Shown one piece after another: positions 1 through 8,220 of a DNA stretch of 37,916 nucleotides (its first letter is position 1; every line of letters starts with the position of its first letter). This DNA is from an uncultured Lachnospiraceae bacterium (GTDB lineage: Bacteria; Bacillota; Clostridia; Lachnospirales; Lachnospiraceae). The notes under the pieces are model-generated. The model searched no databases. It saw only the letters and a list, made by a program, of their open reading frames with translations, and was not told where the DNA came from. The DNA lies in NCBI GenBank assembly GCA_910588755.1, contig CAJUQZ010000009.1, positions 293 through 38,208 on the forward strand, written 5' to 3'. Made by a program: the position numbers and the translations under genes.

Positions 1-460
1 GATCTACAAGATAAATAACATCTTTTTTTTCTATATTCGCATACCGTTCGAGTGTCAATGTAAGACAACCTGATATATATGATTCTATACCTTTCTCCAT
101 ACACAATTCATATGTTGACTGATCACGCGCGCCTATTGGTGCATACTTTTTAAGGTACTCTCCTCCCAACCCATCCAAAAACCTTGTCCCAATATCATAA
201 TAATCTTCCTTTGATATATGCATTGCAATAAATAACGGATGAATATACGGTGAAGGTGGCCAGTTAAATTTGGTATACATATACCATGCATTCATTATAA
301 CTGCCACTTTCCAATTATCATTATCACCGCAAAACGCATCCAATCTCTCCCTATCTATATAATAATCAACATGAGGCAAAAACCTTAATGCCGCATACGA
401 TTGAATATCATCACCTATATTATCTGTATTCTGTACAATCATCAATCCAAATTTCATCAT
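1..460 (-). CDS. Polysaccharide pyruvyl transferase family protein, partial (C-terminus beyond window)
   Basis: This family transfers pyruvate from phosphoenolpyruvate to sugars of surface glycans; the cytoplasm is the expected site. Reading the minus strand from ATG at 460 gives 153 open codons running off the window edge. The start shows the family's N-terminal signature (NTDNIGDDIQSYAALRF, residues about 11-27), and near the cut lie ARDQSTYELCMEKGI and SGCLTLTLE, the conserved GCLTLTL segment. The start follows the upstream methyltransferase stop by 5 bases and its ribosome site GAGGTGA overlaps that stop, so the two are translationally coupled. ATG at 457 is an alternative start. It is the most distal gene seen in the glycan operon. 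The family call is firm; the sugar acceptor is unknown. Confidence 0.82.
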   Translation of the reverse strand, partial: MMKFGLMIVQNTDNIGDDIQSYAALRFLPHVDYYIDRERLDAFCGDNDNWKVAVIMNAWYMYTKFNWPPSPYIHPLFIAMHISKEDYYDIGTRFLDGLGGEYLKKYAPIGARDQSTYELCMEKGIESYISGCLTLTLERYANIEKKDVIYLVD

Positions 461-465
461 TCACC

Positions 466-1368
466 TCATTCTCTCTTTACTCCCATTTCCTTTGCAATCT
501 CAAGCTGGCCTTCCAGCCAATCTTTTGCCTTATGCAATTCATCGCACCAATTTTTTAATTTGAGATACTCATCTTCAAGCCAGTCTTTTCCGTCCTGCAA
601 TTCATCACACCATTCTTTTAATTCTTTATATTCATTTCTTAGCTTTTCATTATTTTCAAACAGATTCTGATTTATCTCCTCTATTTTTGCTATTAATGCA
701 TCATCCTGTGTTATATCTTTTCTAATAATATGCAATCGACTTGTATAAAACAGATAAAAATCCTCTTTCTTATCCGACATATAATCATCAACAGCCCTCT
801 TGCATCCAGACCATACATAATAATCATCTATTATAATTACCCCACCTGCTACAAGATGAGGAACAACTCTTTCTAGACATACATAAACAGAATTATACCA
901 GTCACAATCTATATGAGCCAAAGCTATATCTTCGTCTATATTTACTGTTTCTACAAATAATCCTTTTATTAACTCTATATTTCGTTCTGAAAGTTCCTTG
1001 ATCCCCAGTAATTGTTTAAAATTTTCCTCAACAATCTTTTCCAAATTTTCCTGGTATCCATAATAAACATCGCCATCAATGCCTTTAGAACCCCTCCCCC
1101 GTATCTCTTCGTATCTTTGCTGCACATCAGCTCCATCCTTTTCGGTTGGTTCCGGTATCATGCCAAAAACATCAAATACTCTTAGCTTCTTCTGAATAAT
1201 CTTCTCACTTGCTATACATATTGCGGAGCCTCCCAATGCACACCCCATCTCAACAAAGCACCCTGACAATTTATTACACCTTTGAACCTCAAATAGTAAA
1301 TCTTCCAAAGCTTCATCTTCAAGATATGTCAGTCTACTCTCTTTTACTTTTCTAATAATCTCACGCAT
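466..1368 (-). CDS. TylF/MycF-like SAM-dependent O-methyltransferase with C-terminal coiled coil
   Basis: Class I SAM methyltransferase resembling macrocin O-methyltransferase TylF. Motif I is FVEMGCALGGSAI (residues about 38-50); the metal and substrate region reads IALAHIDCDWYNSVYVCLE followed by GGVIIIDDYYVWSGCK (about 148-190), typical of TylF. It probably O-methylates a sugar of the surface glycan built by the neighbouring transferases. From about residue 220 the protein becomes a charged coiled coil containing two copies of a 21-residue unit built on W-C-D-E-L...K-D-W-L-E. Such tails are seen on glycan enzymes where they may measure chain length or tether partners; that role is inferred. 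The start ATG at 1368 lies 50 nt after the previous gene's stop, and a one-base contraction of that gene's G tract would make the two overlap. Confidence 0.82.
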   Translation of the reverse strand: MREIIRKVKESRLTYLEDEALEDLLFEVQRCNKLSGCFVEMGCALGGSAICIASEKIIQKKLRVFDVFGMIPEPTEKDGADVQQRYEEIRGRGSKGIDGDVYYGYQENLEKIVEENFKQLLGIKELSERNIELIKGLFVETVNIDEDIALAHIDCDWYNSVYVCLERVVPHLVAGGVIIIDDYYVWSGCKRAVDDYMSDKKEDFYLFYTSRLHIIRKDITQDDALIAKIEEINQNLFENNEKLRNEYKELKEWCDELQDGKDWLEDEYLKLKNWCDELHKAKDWLEGQLEIAKEMGVKRE

Positions 1369-1418
1369 ATAATATATTCCTGTTCTCTCTTACAAAATTA
1401 TTAATTTGTAACATAAGC

Positions 1419-2240
1419 TTAATCTGCATGACGAATATTTGGAAGTTCATTATACCCCCCCCCCTGTATTTTGCCATAATGAAAGATTACATTACTTCCA
1501 ATGGACTTTTCACCAAATGTGATTTCCAACCCCACCTCTTGCATTACTTTATTTAACTGTGTCATTGACATATGGTTTTTCCACCCTATTTTTCTACGTT
1601 CTCGAATATCACTCACATATTCTAATGGACAATACGATAAGACAAGCTCTTTTTTTGTATGTTCACTTATTTTTTCCACAAACCACTCTACGTCTTCAAT
1701 ATACTCTAAACACCCTGATACAAAAATTGTATCTACCCGATATGCTGGAAATTCTTTTTTATTAAAATCGCAAACAACCGTACTCTTATCTCGTTCTGTG
1801 TAGTCTACTCCAATATAATCTATGTCAGAGCGAATAAAATTCTTTAATTTTTGTGTTCCACATCCCAAATCCATAACACTTACTGAATCTTTAGAAATCA
1901 ACCCCGCCATATGGAATACCCTAACAGTAAATGTATCAGCAAAATACTCAACATTTTCCCATTGATTATATGCATATTCATTAGCACCCGCAAAGTCCTT
2001 TCCTTCGATAAACCCCATTGCAAGCAATTGTTTTGCATATTCAACATAATTTGACAAATCAGTAATAAAAATGTATACCTTTTCTTTTTCTTCAAAAAGC
2101 TTTATCGATGAAAAAACCCTTATTCCCTCAAAATCATTTTGTCCATTTCCATTAGTTATAATATAATTAATTTCATATGGAAAATTTTTAACCACCGCCC
2201 GCATATCTTCGTTCAAAAGTCCAAAAAGTATATGTTTCAT
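1419..2240 (-). CDS. Class I SAM-dependent methyltransferase of the glycan operon
   Basis: Predicted cytoplasmic methyltransferase of 273 residues. The SAM-binding glycine motif VMDLGCGTQKL sits near residue 122, after a roughly 110-residue N-terminal domain, and is followed by DYIGVDYTER (motif II acidic residue) and FVSGCLEYIEDVEWF, matching the Methyltransf_11/23 layout. I chose ATG at 2240 because AGAGGAAA lies 7 bases upstream; a TTG seven codons earlier has no such site. Between sugar transferases, its likely job is methylating a glycan residue or chain end. The last codons run through ten consecutive G, so the C-terminal tail (GGGYNELPNIRHAD) depends on that tract's length. Substrate unknown. 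Confidence 0.75.
   Translation of the reverse strand: MKHILFGLLNEDMRAVVKNFPYEINYIITNGNGQNDFEGIRVFSSIKLFEEKEKVYIFITDLSNYVEYAKQLLAMGFIEGKDFAGANEYAYNQWENVEYFADTFTVRVFHMAGLISKDSVSVMDLGCGTQKLKNFIRSDIDYIGVDYTERDKSTVVCDFNKKEFPAYRVDTIFVSGCLEYIEDVEWFVEKISEHTKKELVLSYCPLEYVSDIRERRKIGWKNHMSMTQLNKVMQEVGLEITFGEKSIGSNVIFHYGKIQGGGYNELPNIRHAD
1455..1464 (-). repeat. Homopolymeric G10 tract inside methyltransferase 3' end
   Basis: Ten consecutive C on the plus strand read as G10 in the coding strand, encoding the end of a Gln codon plus Gly-Gly-Gly. With ten the gene stops at 1419. With nine the frame stays open for about 30 more codons and ends at 1361-1363, overlapping the next gene's start. With eleven it stops almost at once. 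Tracts of this kind are classical slipped-strand sites in surface-glycan loci. Phase variation is inferred; a sequencing length error is also possible. Confidence 0.85.
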
Positions 2241-2314
2241 ATTTATTTCCTCTATAAGCAATTTATATTATAATTTTTCCATTGCCATAAAACAATACAT
2301 AATCAGCTATATCT

Positions 2315-4363
2315 TCATTTTGCCATTTTACGGTATATAAGCTTCCCCGCTACACGTACTGGTATTTTTATTACAGGCACCTTCAACAAGGTATCATACA
2401 AAATATACATAAGCGCCATCATACCATGATTTCTCAACCCCTTTTCCCACTCCAAATACATTGTATAATAATCCGTTGCCATATGCGGCATCATCCGAAA
2501 CGCATCAGATAACTGCCTACGTTTTTGTTCTCTAGTTTTATCATTACAAAGCATCTGCAGTTCTTTGTCAAGCTGTTTCACCATAAATTCGATTGAGAAA
2601 CCACTTTCAATCTTTTTCCTTGCCGCATTTCCCAACTTTTCTGCATAGTCTGTATCACCTAGTATGTGTACTATTTTATCCACATACTCATCTACCTCCT
2701 CCCTTGGAAAATTACGGTTATCTATGTCTGTTGCCGCCTGCCGCATTGGAATCAGGGCTCCTACATCATCCCCGATCAGATCCCTCTGTCCTCCTACATC
2801 ACTGCTTATCACTGGCACCCCCATAGAACAGGCCTCATATGCTGTAAGCGCAAGTCCTTCATTAATAGAGCAAATCAAAACGATATCTGCATCCCGATAA
2901 CATGCTCTCATATTATCGCTTGCTCCGTTGCAGTATATGTGTTTTTGCAGTCTCTTTTTTCGTATAGCCTGCTGCAATTCAGAAAGCTGCGGGCCATCCC
3001 CCACAACCACAAAGGCCGCATCGGGAATTGTCCTTATCACCCCCAGCGCTATATCAATAACCATAAATGGTCTTTTCTGTTCGCTGATCCTGCACGGAAA
3101 CAAAACAATCGGTCTCTCACTGGCTATATTCAGTCTTGCATGCAAATATCCTGCATTCTCTTTCTTTTGATCAAAATACTGGTGATCAACCCCTATATAC
3201 ATGCAATCCACAGCCTTCGGATCGCATCCAAACTCATCAATAAGTACCTTTCTGGTTGAACTATTGCATACATATGTTTTCTCCGTAACCCCATGCATGG
3301 CTGCTGAAGTCCTGGCATATCCGCCATTTCTCCAGTACCATTCCTCAAGATGCAGATAATCCACAATCACCAGCTTCGGAAAGTGCGCCCTAATCCACGG
3401 CAACATGTAGTATCCTGCATATGAGTTGGTCAGTACTAATATATCTATCTGACGACTTTGGATAAAATAAGATACATATTCCATAAAATGTACCGGGTTC
3501 AAAAATTCTGCCATACAGTAAACTTCATCTGTACATTGTTCAAAACGCTTTCGCCACACATGATCTGTGTGCATTGTTGTAAGTACATAATTCTTATAAT
3601 CCAATTTATTCAGACCTGCAATTGCATCGAGATTAAACTTGTCAGCCCCTCCCATAACCATCTGCGGCACCAGCCACAAAACACGTCTTTCGCTTTCTTT
3701 TTGGTCGCTTAACTCCTTCCATTCAACATATTTCGTACGATAGAAAGAATAGTCCTCGTATTTGTCTATAAATTTCTTGGTATCAACTACTCTAGCAACT
3801 ACGCCGTCCTCCTGATGCCATACCATTTCGAGGGGAACATGTATTGCTTTGTTTACACCAGCTTTTTCATATACTTCTCTCCGAATCATTGCTGCATTGG
3901 GTAAACCGCTTTCTCTCTCAATTAGCACTTTATGATTCGTAATCTGTTCATTGTCCTTTATTTGAACACTGTCTGTATATGCCAATGCAATCTCTACATT
4001 ATAATATAATGCCCAATATAAATACTCCAGATATTGTGGCGCAATAAGTCTTCCCGTAGTTAAAAGCACGACCAACCCAGTATTCGAATATGTCATACAT
4101 GCATGACGATCAAATTTTCGGCCAGGCAAATTAATGATCTCTATCCGACCTTCTCCTTTAGTATGCTTCTCCAGCAATTCACTATCTGCCTGTTCTTTGC
4201 TATAATTAATTATTTTCCATTCGAACCACGGAAATGTCTGATTCATCACTGAATTAAAGAATTTTCCGAAAGATGCTTCGCTTCTATAATAAGGTGTTAC
4301 AATTGTGACCAGTGCCTTGTTGATATCAGATCTATAAAAACGTGTTCTTTTCTCACCTGGCAT
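2315..4363 (-). CDS. Two-domain glycosyltransferase, GT2-like N-terminal plus GT4 C-terminal
   Basis: A 682-residue fusion. Residues about 17-215 resemble a GT-A family 2 fold (LVTIVTPYYRSEASFGKFF at the start), but the segment expected to carry the DxD sugar-nucleotide motif reads LLTTGRLIAPQYLEYLY, so this half may be degenerate or scaffolding. From about 228 (RRVLWLVPQMVMGGADKFN) a GT-B domain begins and ends with the family 4 signature (VLFPCRISEQKRP, then SINEGLALTAYEACSMGVP and SSDVGGQRDLI near 500-525), with the E-x7-E type active site. It should add one or two sugars to a lipid-linked glycan at the inner membrane face. ATG at 4363 has AAAGGA upstream and lies one base after the preceding stop. 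Donor and acceptor unknown. Confidence 0.82.
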   Translation of the reverse strand: MPGEKRTRFYRSDINKALVTIVTPYYRSEASFGKFFNSVMNQTFPWFEWKIINYSKEQADSELLEKHTKGEGRIEIINLPGRKFDRHACMTYSNTGLVVLLTTGRLIAPQYLEYLYWALYYNVEIALAYTDSVQIKDNEQITNHKVLIERESGLPNAAMIRREVYEKAGVNKAIHVPLEMVWHQEDGVVARVVDTKKFIDKYEDYSFYRTKYVEWKELSDQKESERRVLWLVPQMVMGGADKFNLDAIAGLNKLDYKNYVLTTMHTDHVWRKRFEQCTDEVYCMAEFLNPVHFMEYVSYFIQSRQIDILVLTNSYAGYYMLPWIRAHFPKLVIVDYLHLEEWYWRNGGYARTSAAMHGVTEKTYVCNSSTRKVLIDEFGCDPKAVDCMYIGVDHQYFDQKKENAGYLHARLNIASERPIVLFPCRISEQKRPFMVIDIALGVIRTIPDAAFVVVGDGPQLSELQQAIRKKRLQKHIYCNGASDNMRACYRDADIVLICSINEGLALTAYEACSMGVPVISSDVGGQRDLIGDDVGALIPMRQAATDIDNRNFPREEVDEYVDKIVHILGDTDYAEKLGNAARKKIESGFSIEFMVKQLDKELQMLCNDKTREQKRRQLSDAFRMMPHMATDYYTMYLEWEKGLRNHGMMALMYILYDTLLKVPVIKIPVRVAGKLIYRKMAK

Positions 4364-4364
4364 T

Positions 4365-5366
4365 TTATTGTCCTTTCATATTCAATGCATAGTAGATTGG
4401 TAAATATATACCCTTATCTATACACCACAAAGACAGTTTATATTTGATATTTAGACTTTTCACGTACTCATTTTTATGATATCTGGACCATTTCTGTCTG
4501 ATATAGTCTTTAATATCACTAAGAATCTTACTTTTGTAATCCTGCTTTATAATTCTTGCAGAAACCATCAGATAGGCATGAAATATTATCATATATTCCA
4601 ATTCATTCCTATACTCCTCCAGCAATCCCCTATCTGTAAAAAAGCTTAACAGATTGTCCATTACCGTGATAATATCTTTATATTTGTCTATATTTTCACT
4701 GCGCATAATCGAGCCTGCATTGTGAAAATAGCGATAATACGAAGATCGTATATATTTTATCCTTTCTGCATAGCATAAAAGCTTTGGAATCGTCATTAAA
4801 TCCTCAAAATATAATCTGTCTGGAAAATCGATCTGGACCTTTTGATAAAACTCTCTCAAAATTATCCTGTTTCCTGCTGAATGTATGCTCCCCAATATAT
4901 CTTTATGTTCCTTTGGAGAAAAAAGCTTTCCATCACTTCTTTCATCATATGTATGCGCATGTAATATTAATTTTCCATTTGCACCAACTTCATCCATATC
5001 AAATACAACTATCTCTGGCTCTTCAACCTGTACTTTTTTATACAAAGATGCAATAGCTTTTTCTCCCATTGCATCATCAGCATCTATGAACCAGATATAT
5101 CTTCCAACAGCATGTCTGACGCCTGTATTCCTTGCACCACCCAGGCCTTTGTTTGTCTGCGTAATCAATTTTATCCGCTCTCCATGCTCCGCTATATATT
5201 TTCTAACTATCTTTGCCCCTAAATCTTTGGATCCATCATCTACTATTATTATTTCCAACTTTTCAAACATTGGCTGAGCTACAATAGAATCCAGACATCT
5301 TGCTATATATTGTTCTTGATTGTACATTGGTATAATAATACTGAAATATATCTCATTCACTATCAC
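4365..5366 (-). CDS. Family 2 glycosyltransferase
   Basis: GT-A family 2 transferase of about 333 residues. It opens with FSIIIPMYNQEQYIARCL, continues with EIIIVDDGSKD (nucleotide-binding aspartates) and GLGGARNTG, and has the metal-binding DxD as WFIDADDAMG near residue 97. The C-terminal part is helical and variable, as usual for WcaA/EpsJ-like enzymes. The start is ambiguous: GTG at 5366 touches the previous stop but sits only 3 bases from the AGGGAG site; GTG at 5360 is better spaced (9 bases) and may be the true start. It lies between two other transferases with no gap, so it is in the same transcript. Sugar specificity cannot be read from sequence. Confidence 0.85.
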   Translation of the reverse strand: MIVNEIYFSIIIPMYNQEQYIARCLDSIVAQPMFEKLEIIIVDDGSKDLGAKIVRKYIAEHGERIKLITQTNKGLGGARNTGVRHAVGRYIWFIDADDAMGEKAIASLYKKVQVEEPEIVVFDMDEVGANGKLILHAHTYDERSDGKLFSPKEHKDILGSIHSAGNRIILREFYQKVQIDFPDRLYFEDLMTIPKLLCYAERIKYIRSSYYRYFHNAGSIMRSENIDKYKDIITVMDNLLSFFTDRGLLEEYRNELEYMIIFHAYLMVSARIIKQDYKSKILSDIKDYIRQKWSRYHKNEYVKSLNIKYKLSLWCIDKGIYLPIYYALNMKGQ

Positions 5367-6464
5367 TTACTCCCTGATGTTTGTCCAAAGTAGTTTTTCA
5401 TATTTCTGTTTCGTCATTGCTGCCACTTTATCCCACACATAATAACTGTTGACTGTCCAAACAGCATTAACCGACATGGACTCCCATTGATTCCTTTGTT
5501 CCAAAACCTTTAAAACAGCATCTGCTATAGCATCTGGACAGCATTCAGTGCACCATCCACAGTTTTCTTTTTTCACAACTTCATAAAAACCAGAACCAGG
5601 CGTTACCAACACTGGAATTCCCGCTTGCATAGCCTCTAATATCCCTATAGGCAGACCTTCAAAGCGAGATGTTAATATATACACATCGCTTTTAAGCAAT
5701 ACCCTTTGCTTATCATCTCCATATACCGGTGCATGCAATAATACATGACTTTCCAATCCATACTTTCTTATCTTCTTTTGAAGATAATTTTTCCCACCTT
5801 CAAAATCAGTACCGTAAAGATTGATATGGACATTATTTTCAATCAGCTTATTTTTAATCAACTGGCATGCTTCAACCAATACATCCAGACCTTTTTGATT
5901 TACGCTTAGCCTGCCTATAAAAACAAATTCAACAGAATTATGATCATAATACCTTTTTGTCCCCATATGACTAGCTATTATTCCATTTGGTATAACAAGC
6001 GTCTTCGTCTCAAATGCTTTTGAAGCTTCCTTTTCACAATCAGAAAGGTATTGCACTGCCAATGCCTGTCTGATAAAATTGTCTACCCAGAATTTATTTA
6101 TTATTTTCTTAATATGCTTTTTCTGCTTTTGTGCTCCCGTTGTAAGTGAACAATGCGGAATAACAATGTATGGTACTTTTGACCTATGCAGATAATTTGC
6201 TAGTAAATAATATTCAAAATAATAAACCTCGTGGAATACCACTATATCTATTATCCTTAATTTTTTTCTCAGCTCTTTTTGCGTTTTTATTTGATAATAT
6301 TTTTCCTGACTACAGTTAAATTTTATTTTACGAAAGCTGAAAATATAGACATTTGCTACTCGAGACATATATTTTAAATATTGCGGCACAACACTGCGAA
6401 CGCCGCCTGTAATATTATCTGAATATGCACAAACATACACAATATTCATTCTGCTATTCTGCAT
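5367..6464 (-). CDS. Family 4 glycosyltransferase
   Basis: GT-B transferase of 365 residues. The N-terminal Rossmann half starts NIVYVCAYSDNITGGVRSV; the C-terminal half has VEFVFIGRLSVNQKGLDVLVEA (about residues 178-200), then SRFEGLPIGILEAMQAGIP and VTPGSGFYEVV, the retaining GT4 donor site with its E-x7-E pair. Expected to act on a lipid-linked glycan at the cytoplasmic membrane. ATG at 6464 overlaps the end of the DUF2304 gene by 11 bases, indicating coupling; an internal ATG at 6449 is possible. Family certain, substrate unknown. Confidence 0.87.
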   Translation of the reverse strand: MQNSRMNIVYVCAYSDNITGGVRSVVPQYLKYMSRVANVYIFSFRKIKFNCSQEKYYQIKTQKELRKKLRIIDIVVFHEVYYFEYYLLANYLHRSKVPYIVIPHCSLTTGAQKQKKHIKKIINKFWVDNFIRQALAVQYLSDCEKEASKAFETKTLVIPNGIIASHMGTKRYYDHNSVEFVFIGRLSVNQKGLDVLVEACQLIKNKLIENNVHINLYGTDFEGGKNYLQKKIRKYGLESHVLLHAPVYGDDKQRVLLKSDVYILTSRFEGLPIGILEAMQAGIPVLVTPGSGFYEVVKKENCGWCTECCPDAIADAVLKVLEQRNQWESMSVNAVWTVNSYYVWDKVAAMTKQKYEKLLWTNIRE

Positions 6465-6858
6465 GTCCTAAACCTTTCCCCGACTGCGATTCATTATCAT
6501 CTTCGCTGGCTTTACTCACACTGTCTTCAATATTTTTACATCTTATTGCCAGCTCTGCTGCCATAACCTCCACCTTATTCTCTAACCATGAAATCTGTAT
6601 TGATAATGAGAATAATTTCTCTATTAATATCGCTATTATAATCATAAAAACAAAATTTGATGGTGCCATTATTCCAAACAATTCCGCCATCATATAGGAT
6701 ACTTTTGGAAATACTCCCAACACCGCAAGAACAATAGCAAAACATACCCAAAACAGTGCATCCTCCTGTTTTACCCCATTCTTCCTTATCTTTCGAAGTA
6801 TCCATATCGCTGTAATCACTGATGCAACCAACAACAATGTTCTCAGTGTTGTACTCAT
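6454..6858 (-). CDS. DUF2304-like small membrane protein
   Basis: About 134 residues with three predicted membrane segments (LLLVASVITAIWIL, FWVCFAIVLAVLGVF, FVFMIIIAILIEKLFSL), then a soluble acidic tail (SKASEDDNESQSGKG). The size, an R-K-I-R-K motif after the first segment and a location between glycosyltransferases match DUF2304 proteins, which accompany polyprenyl-phosphate sugar transferases in cell-wall and capsule clusters. A supporting role in lipid-carrier glycosylation is inferred. ATG at 6858 is chosen because AAAGGAG lies 8 bases upstream; upstream in-frame starts lack a site. The 3' end overlaps the GT4 gene. Confidence 0.72.
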   Translation of the reverse strand: MSTTLRTLLLVASVITAIWILRKIRKNGVKQEDALFWVCFAIVLAVLGVFPKVSYMMAELFGIMAPSNFVFMIIIAILIEKLFSLSIQISWLENKVEVMAAELAIRCKNIEDSVSKASEDDNESQSGKGLGHAE

Positions 6859-6973
6859 AATTATTACTCCTTTGCACTGCTTTTTCAAAAATATATAATG
6901 CTGTATTCTTTATATGCATTTATTCTATGCCATTCTAACATTATTACCACAAATCTGCAAGCCATTACAGCAC

Positions 6974-7906
6974 CTATCCATTTTGCCCCAAATACCTTAT
7001 TATTTTTATGCAATAATCCCTCGAACAAATTATTACCCGAAGCATTGAAATTATCATTTTGATATAATGATGCCCTGCAATATATGTCAATGCATTTTCA
7101 AAATGCATTGATGCCCTGGCATATTTTTTGGCTCTTTGCTCTGAATATTTTCGCTCATATATTTCCTCATAACTTTGATAATTATATTTATGTGTATAGT
7201 ATTTGTCCTGCAAATATTGCATCATCAGATACTGTTTATATAAATTATTTCTTGATACACTTCCTGTTGAAAGCCTGTAGTCCAACAAAATATCTCCAAC
7301 TGTTCCAAGTTTATATTCTCCCTTAATCGCACGAATCAAAAAGTCATAATCCTCGCATCCTTGAATATCTGCATATCCTCCAAGCGTTATATATACCTCT
7401 TTCCTCATAAGCCATGTCGGATGCGGCATACAATTATTTACTTTCATTTTCCTGCATATATCATTATGTTCTAAGGGAAGCTTATCCATGCGGTATAGCA
7501 AATGTCCATTATGATCAATTACTCTTACACATCCTGCTACTATATCCAATTTCTCACTTGTAATTTTGTACATCTGCTTTTCCAAACGATCTTTTCTGGC
7601 TATATCATCAGCATCCATAATCGCGACATATTCTGTTTCTGCAAGCCTGATACCTCTATCTTTGGTTCTCGGACATCCTTTATTTTCTTCGTTAATATAA
7701 AATGATATCCTGCTATCATTTTGGGCATAGTCAATTATCACATTTTTCAATTTCGCATTTTCTAAATCATCCAAAATAATGATAAACCGAAACGCCCTCC
7801 ATGTCTGATTCAATATAGATTCTATTGCCATTCTAAGATGATGTTCTTCCTCCCTGTATACAGGCATAACAACCGTCACCACGAATTGATCCTTACTTTT
7901 CACCAT
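6974..7906 (-). CDS. Family 2 glycosyltransferase, first gene of the glycan operon
   Basis: GT2 transferase of 310 residues: VTVVMPVYREEEHHLRMAI at the N-terminus, FIIILDDLENAKL, then KGCPRTKDRGIRLAETEYVA and the metal motif IMDADDIARKDRLEKQ (about residues 95-110). An acceptor-side E-D motif follows in GCEDYDFLIRAI near 183. It resembles SpsA/EpsE-type enzymes of exopolysaccharide synthesis. ATG at 7906 has only a weak AGGG site 9 bases upstream, so initiation may be inefficient or controlled. It is the first gene after the promoter at 8126-8154 and follows a leader of roughly 210 nt. Sugar unknown. Confidence 0.85.
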   Translation of the reverse strand: MVKSKDQFVVTVVMPVYREEEHHLRMAIESILNQTWRAFRFIIILDDLENAKLKNVIIDYAQNDSRISFYINEENKGCPRTKDRGIRLAETEYVAIMDADDIARKDRLEKQMYKITSEKLDIVAGCVRVIDHNGHLLYRMDKLPLEHNDICRKMKVNNCMPHPTWLMRKEVYITLGGYADIQGCEDYDFLIRAIKGEYKLGTVGDILLDYRLSTGSVSRNNLYKQYLMMQYLQDKYYTHKYNYQSYEEIYERKYSEQRAKKYARASMHFENALTYIAGHHYIKMIISMLRVIICSRDYCIKIIRYLGQNG

Positions 7907-8125
7907 TTTTCTATACCCTGTTTTATTCTATGTTGCATTTTATAACCAGTATATATATACATAAAGAATTAATATCTTTTTATTTCACTCTTTCTATCTA
8001 TAATTCATTATCTAAAATTCACTATCCAAATTTTATGTATTAAATTTTATTTTCACTTAAATTCACATTTCTGATCCAATGAATCATTTCATTGATAATT
8101 CACAACGTGTTTTTAAGCTGTATTG
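7907..8125 (-). other. Long AT-rich leader of the glycan operon
   Basis: Some 210 nt of transcribed, gene-free sequence lie between the predicted transcription start (about 8119) and the first glycosyltransferase. It is very AT-rich, with no convincing ORF, no intrinsic terminator and only a weak imperfect inverted repeat near 8080-8102. A leader of this length often carries regulation such as processive antitermination in exopolysaccharide operons; no specific motif is recognised here. Confidence 0.45.
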
Positions 8126-8154
8126 AGTATATCATAACCCCCCTGGCCTGTCAA
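8126..8154 (-). promoter_or_regulatory. Sigma-A-type promoter of glycan operon
   Basis: On the minus strand a consensus -35 TTGACA (8149-8154) is followed after exactly 17 bases by -10 TATACT (8126-8131). It lies between the Nudix gene and the first glycosyltransferase and points into the glycan operon. It also marks the edge of the AT-rich island. Confidence 0.78.
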
Positions 8155-8204
8155 GGAACGGAAAACTCCTTCTTCGTTTCCTGGAGCGTGAGCTGGTAGA
8201 AATA

Positions 8205-8220
8205 ATTTTTCAAACACGCT
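8205..8220 (-). repeat. Short sequence shared with lipoprotein pseudogene
   Basis: The plus-strand run AATTTTTCAAACACGCT immediately after the Nudix stop recurs exactly at about 9766-9782 inside the broken lipoprotein gene. On the minus strand it starts a segment whose AGCGTG and CACGCT ends could pair across a large loop. It may be a small dispersed element; two copies alone do not establish a family. Confidence 0.4.

Noticed and set aside
2666..3259. 197-codon plus-strand ORF opposite the fused glycosyltransferase
   Set aside because: No ribosome site, no promoter, translation incoherent; the opposite strand encodes clear GT4 motifs.
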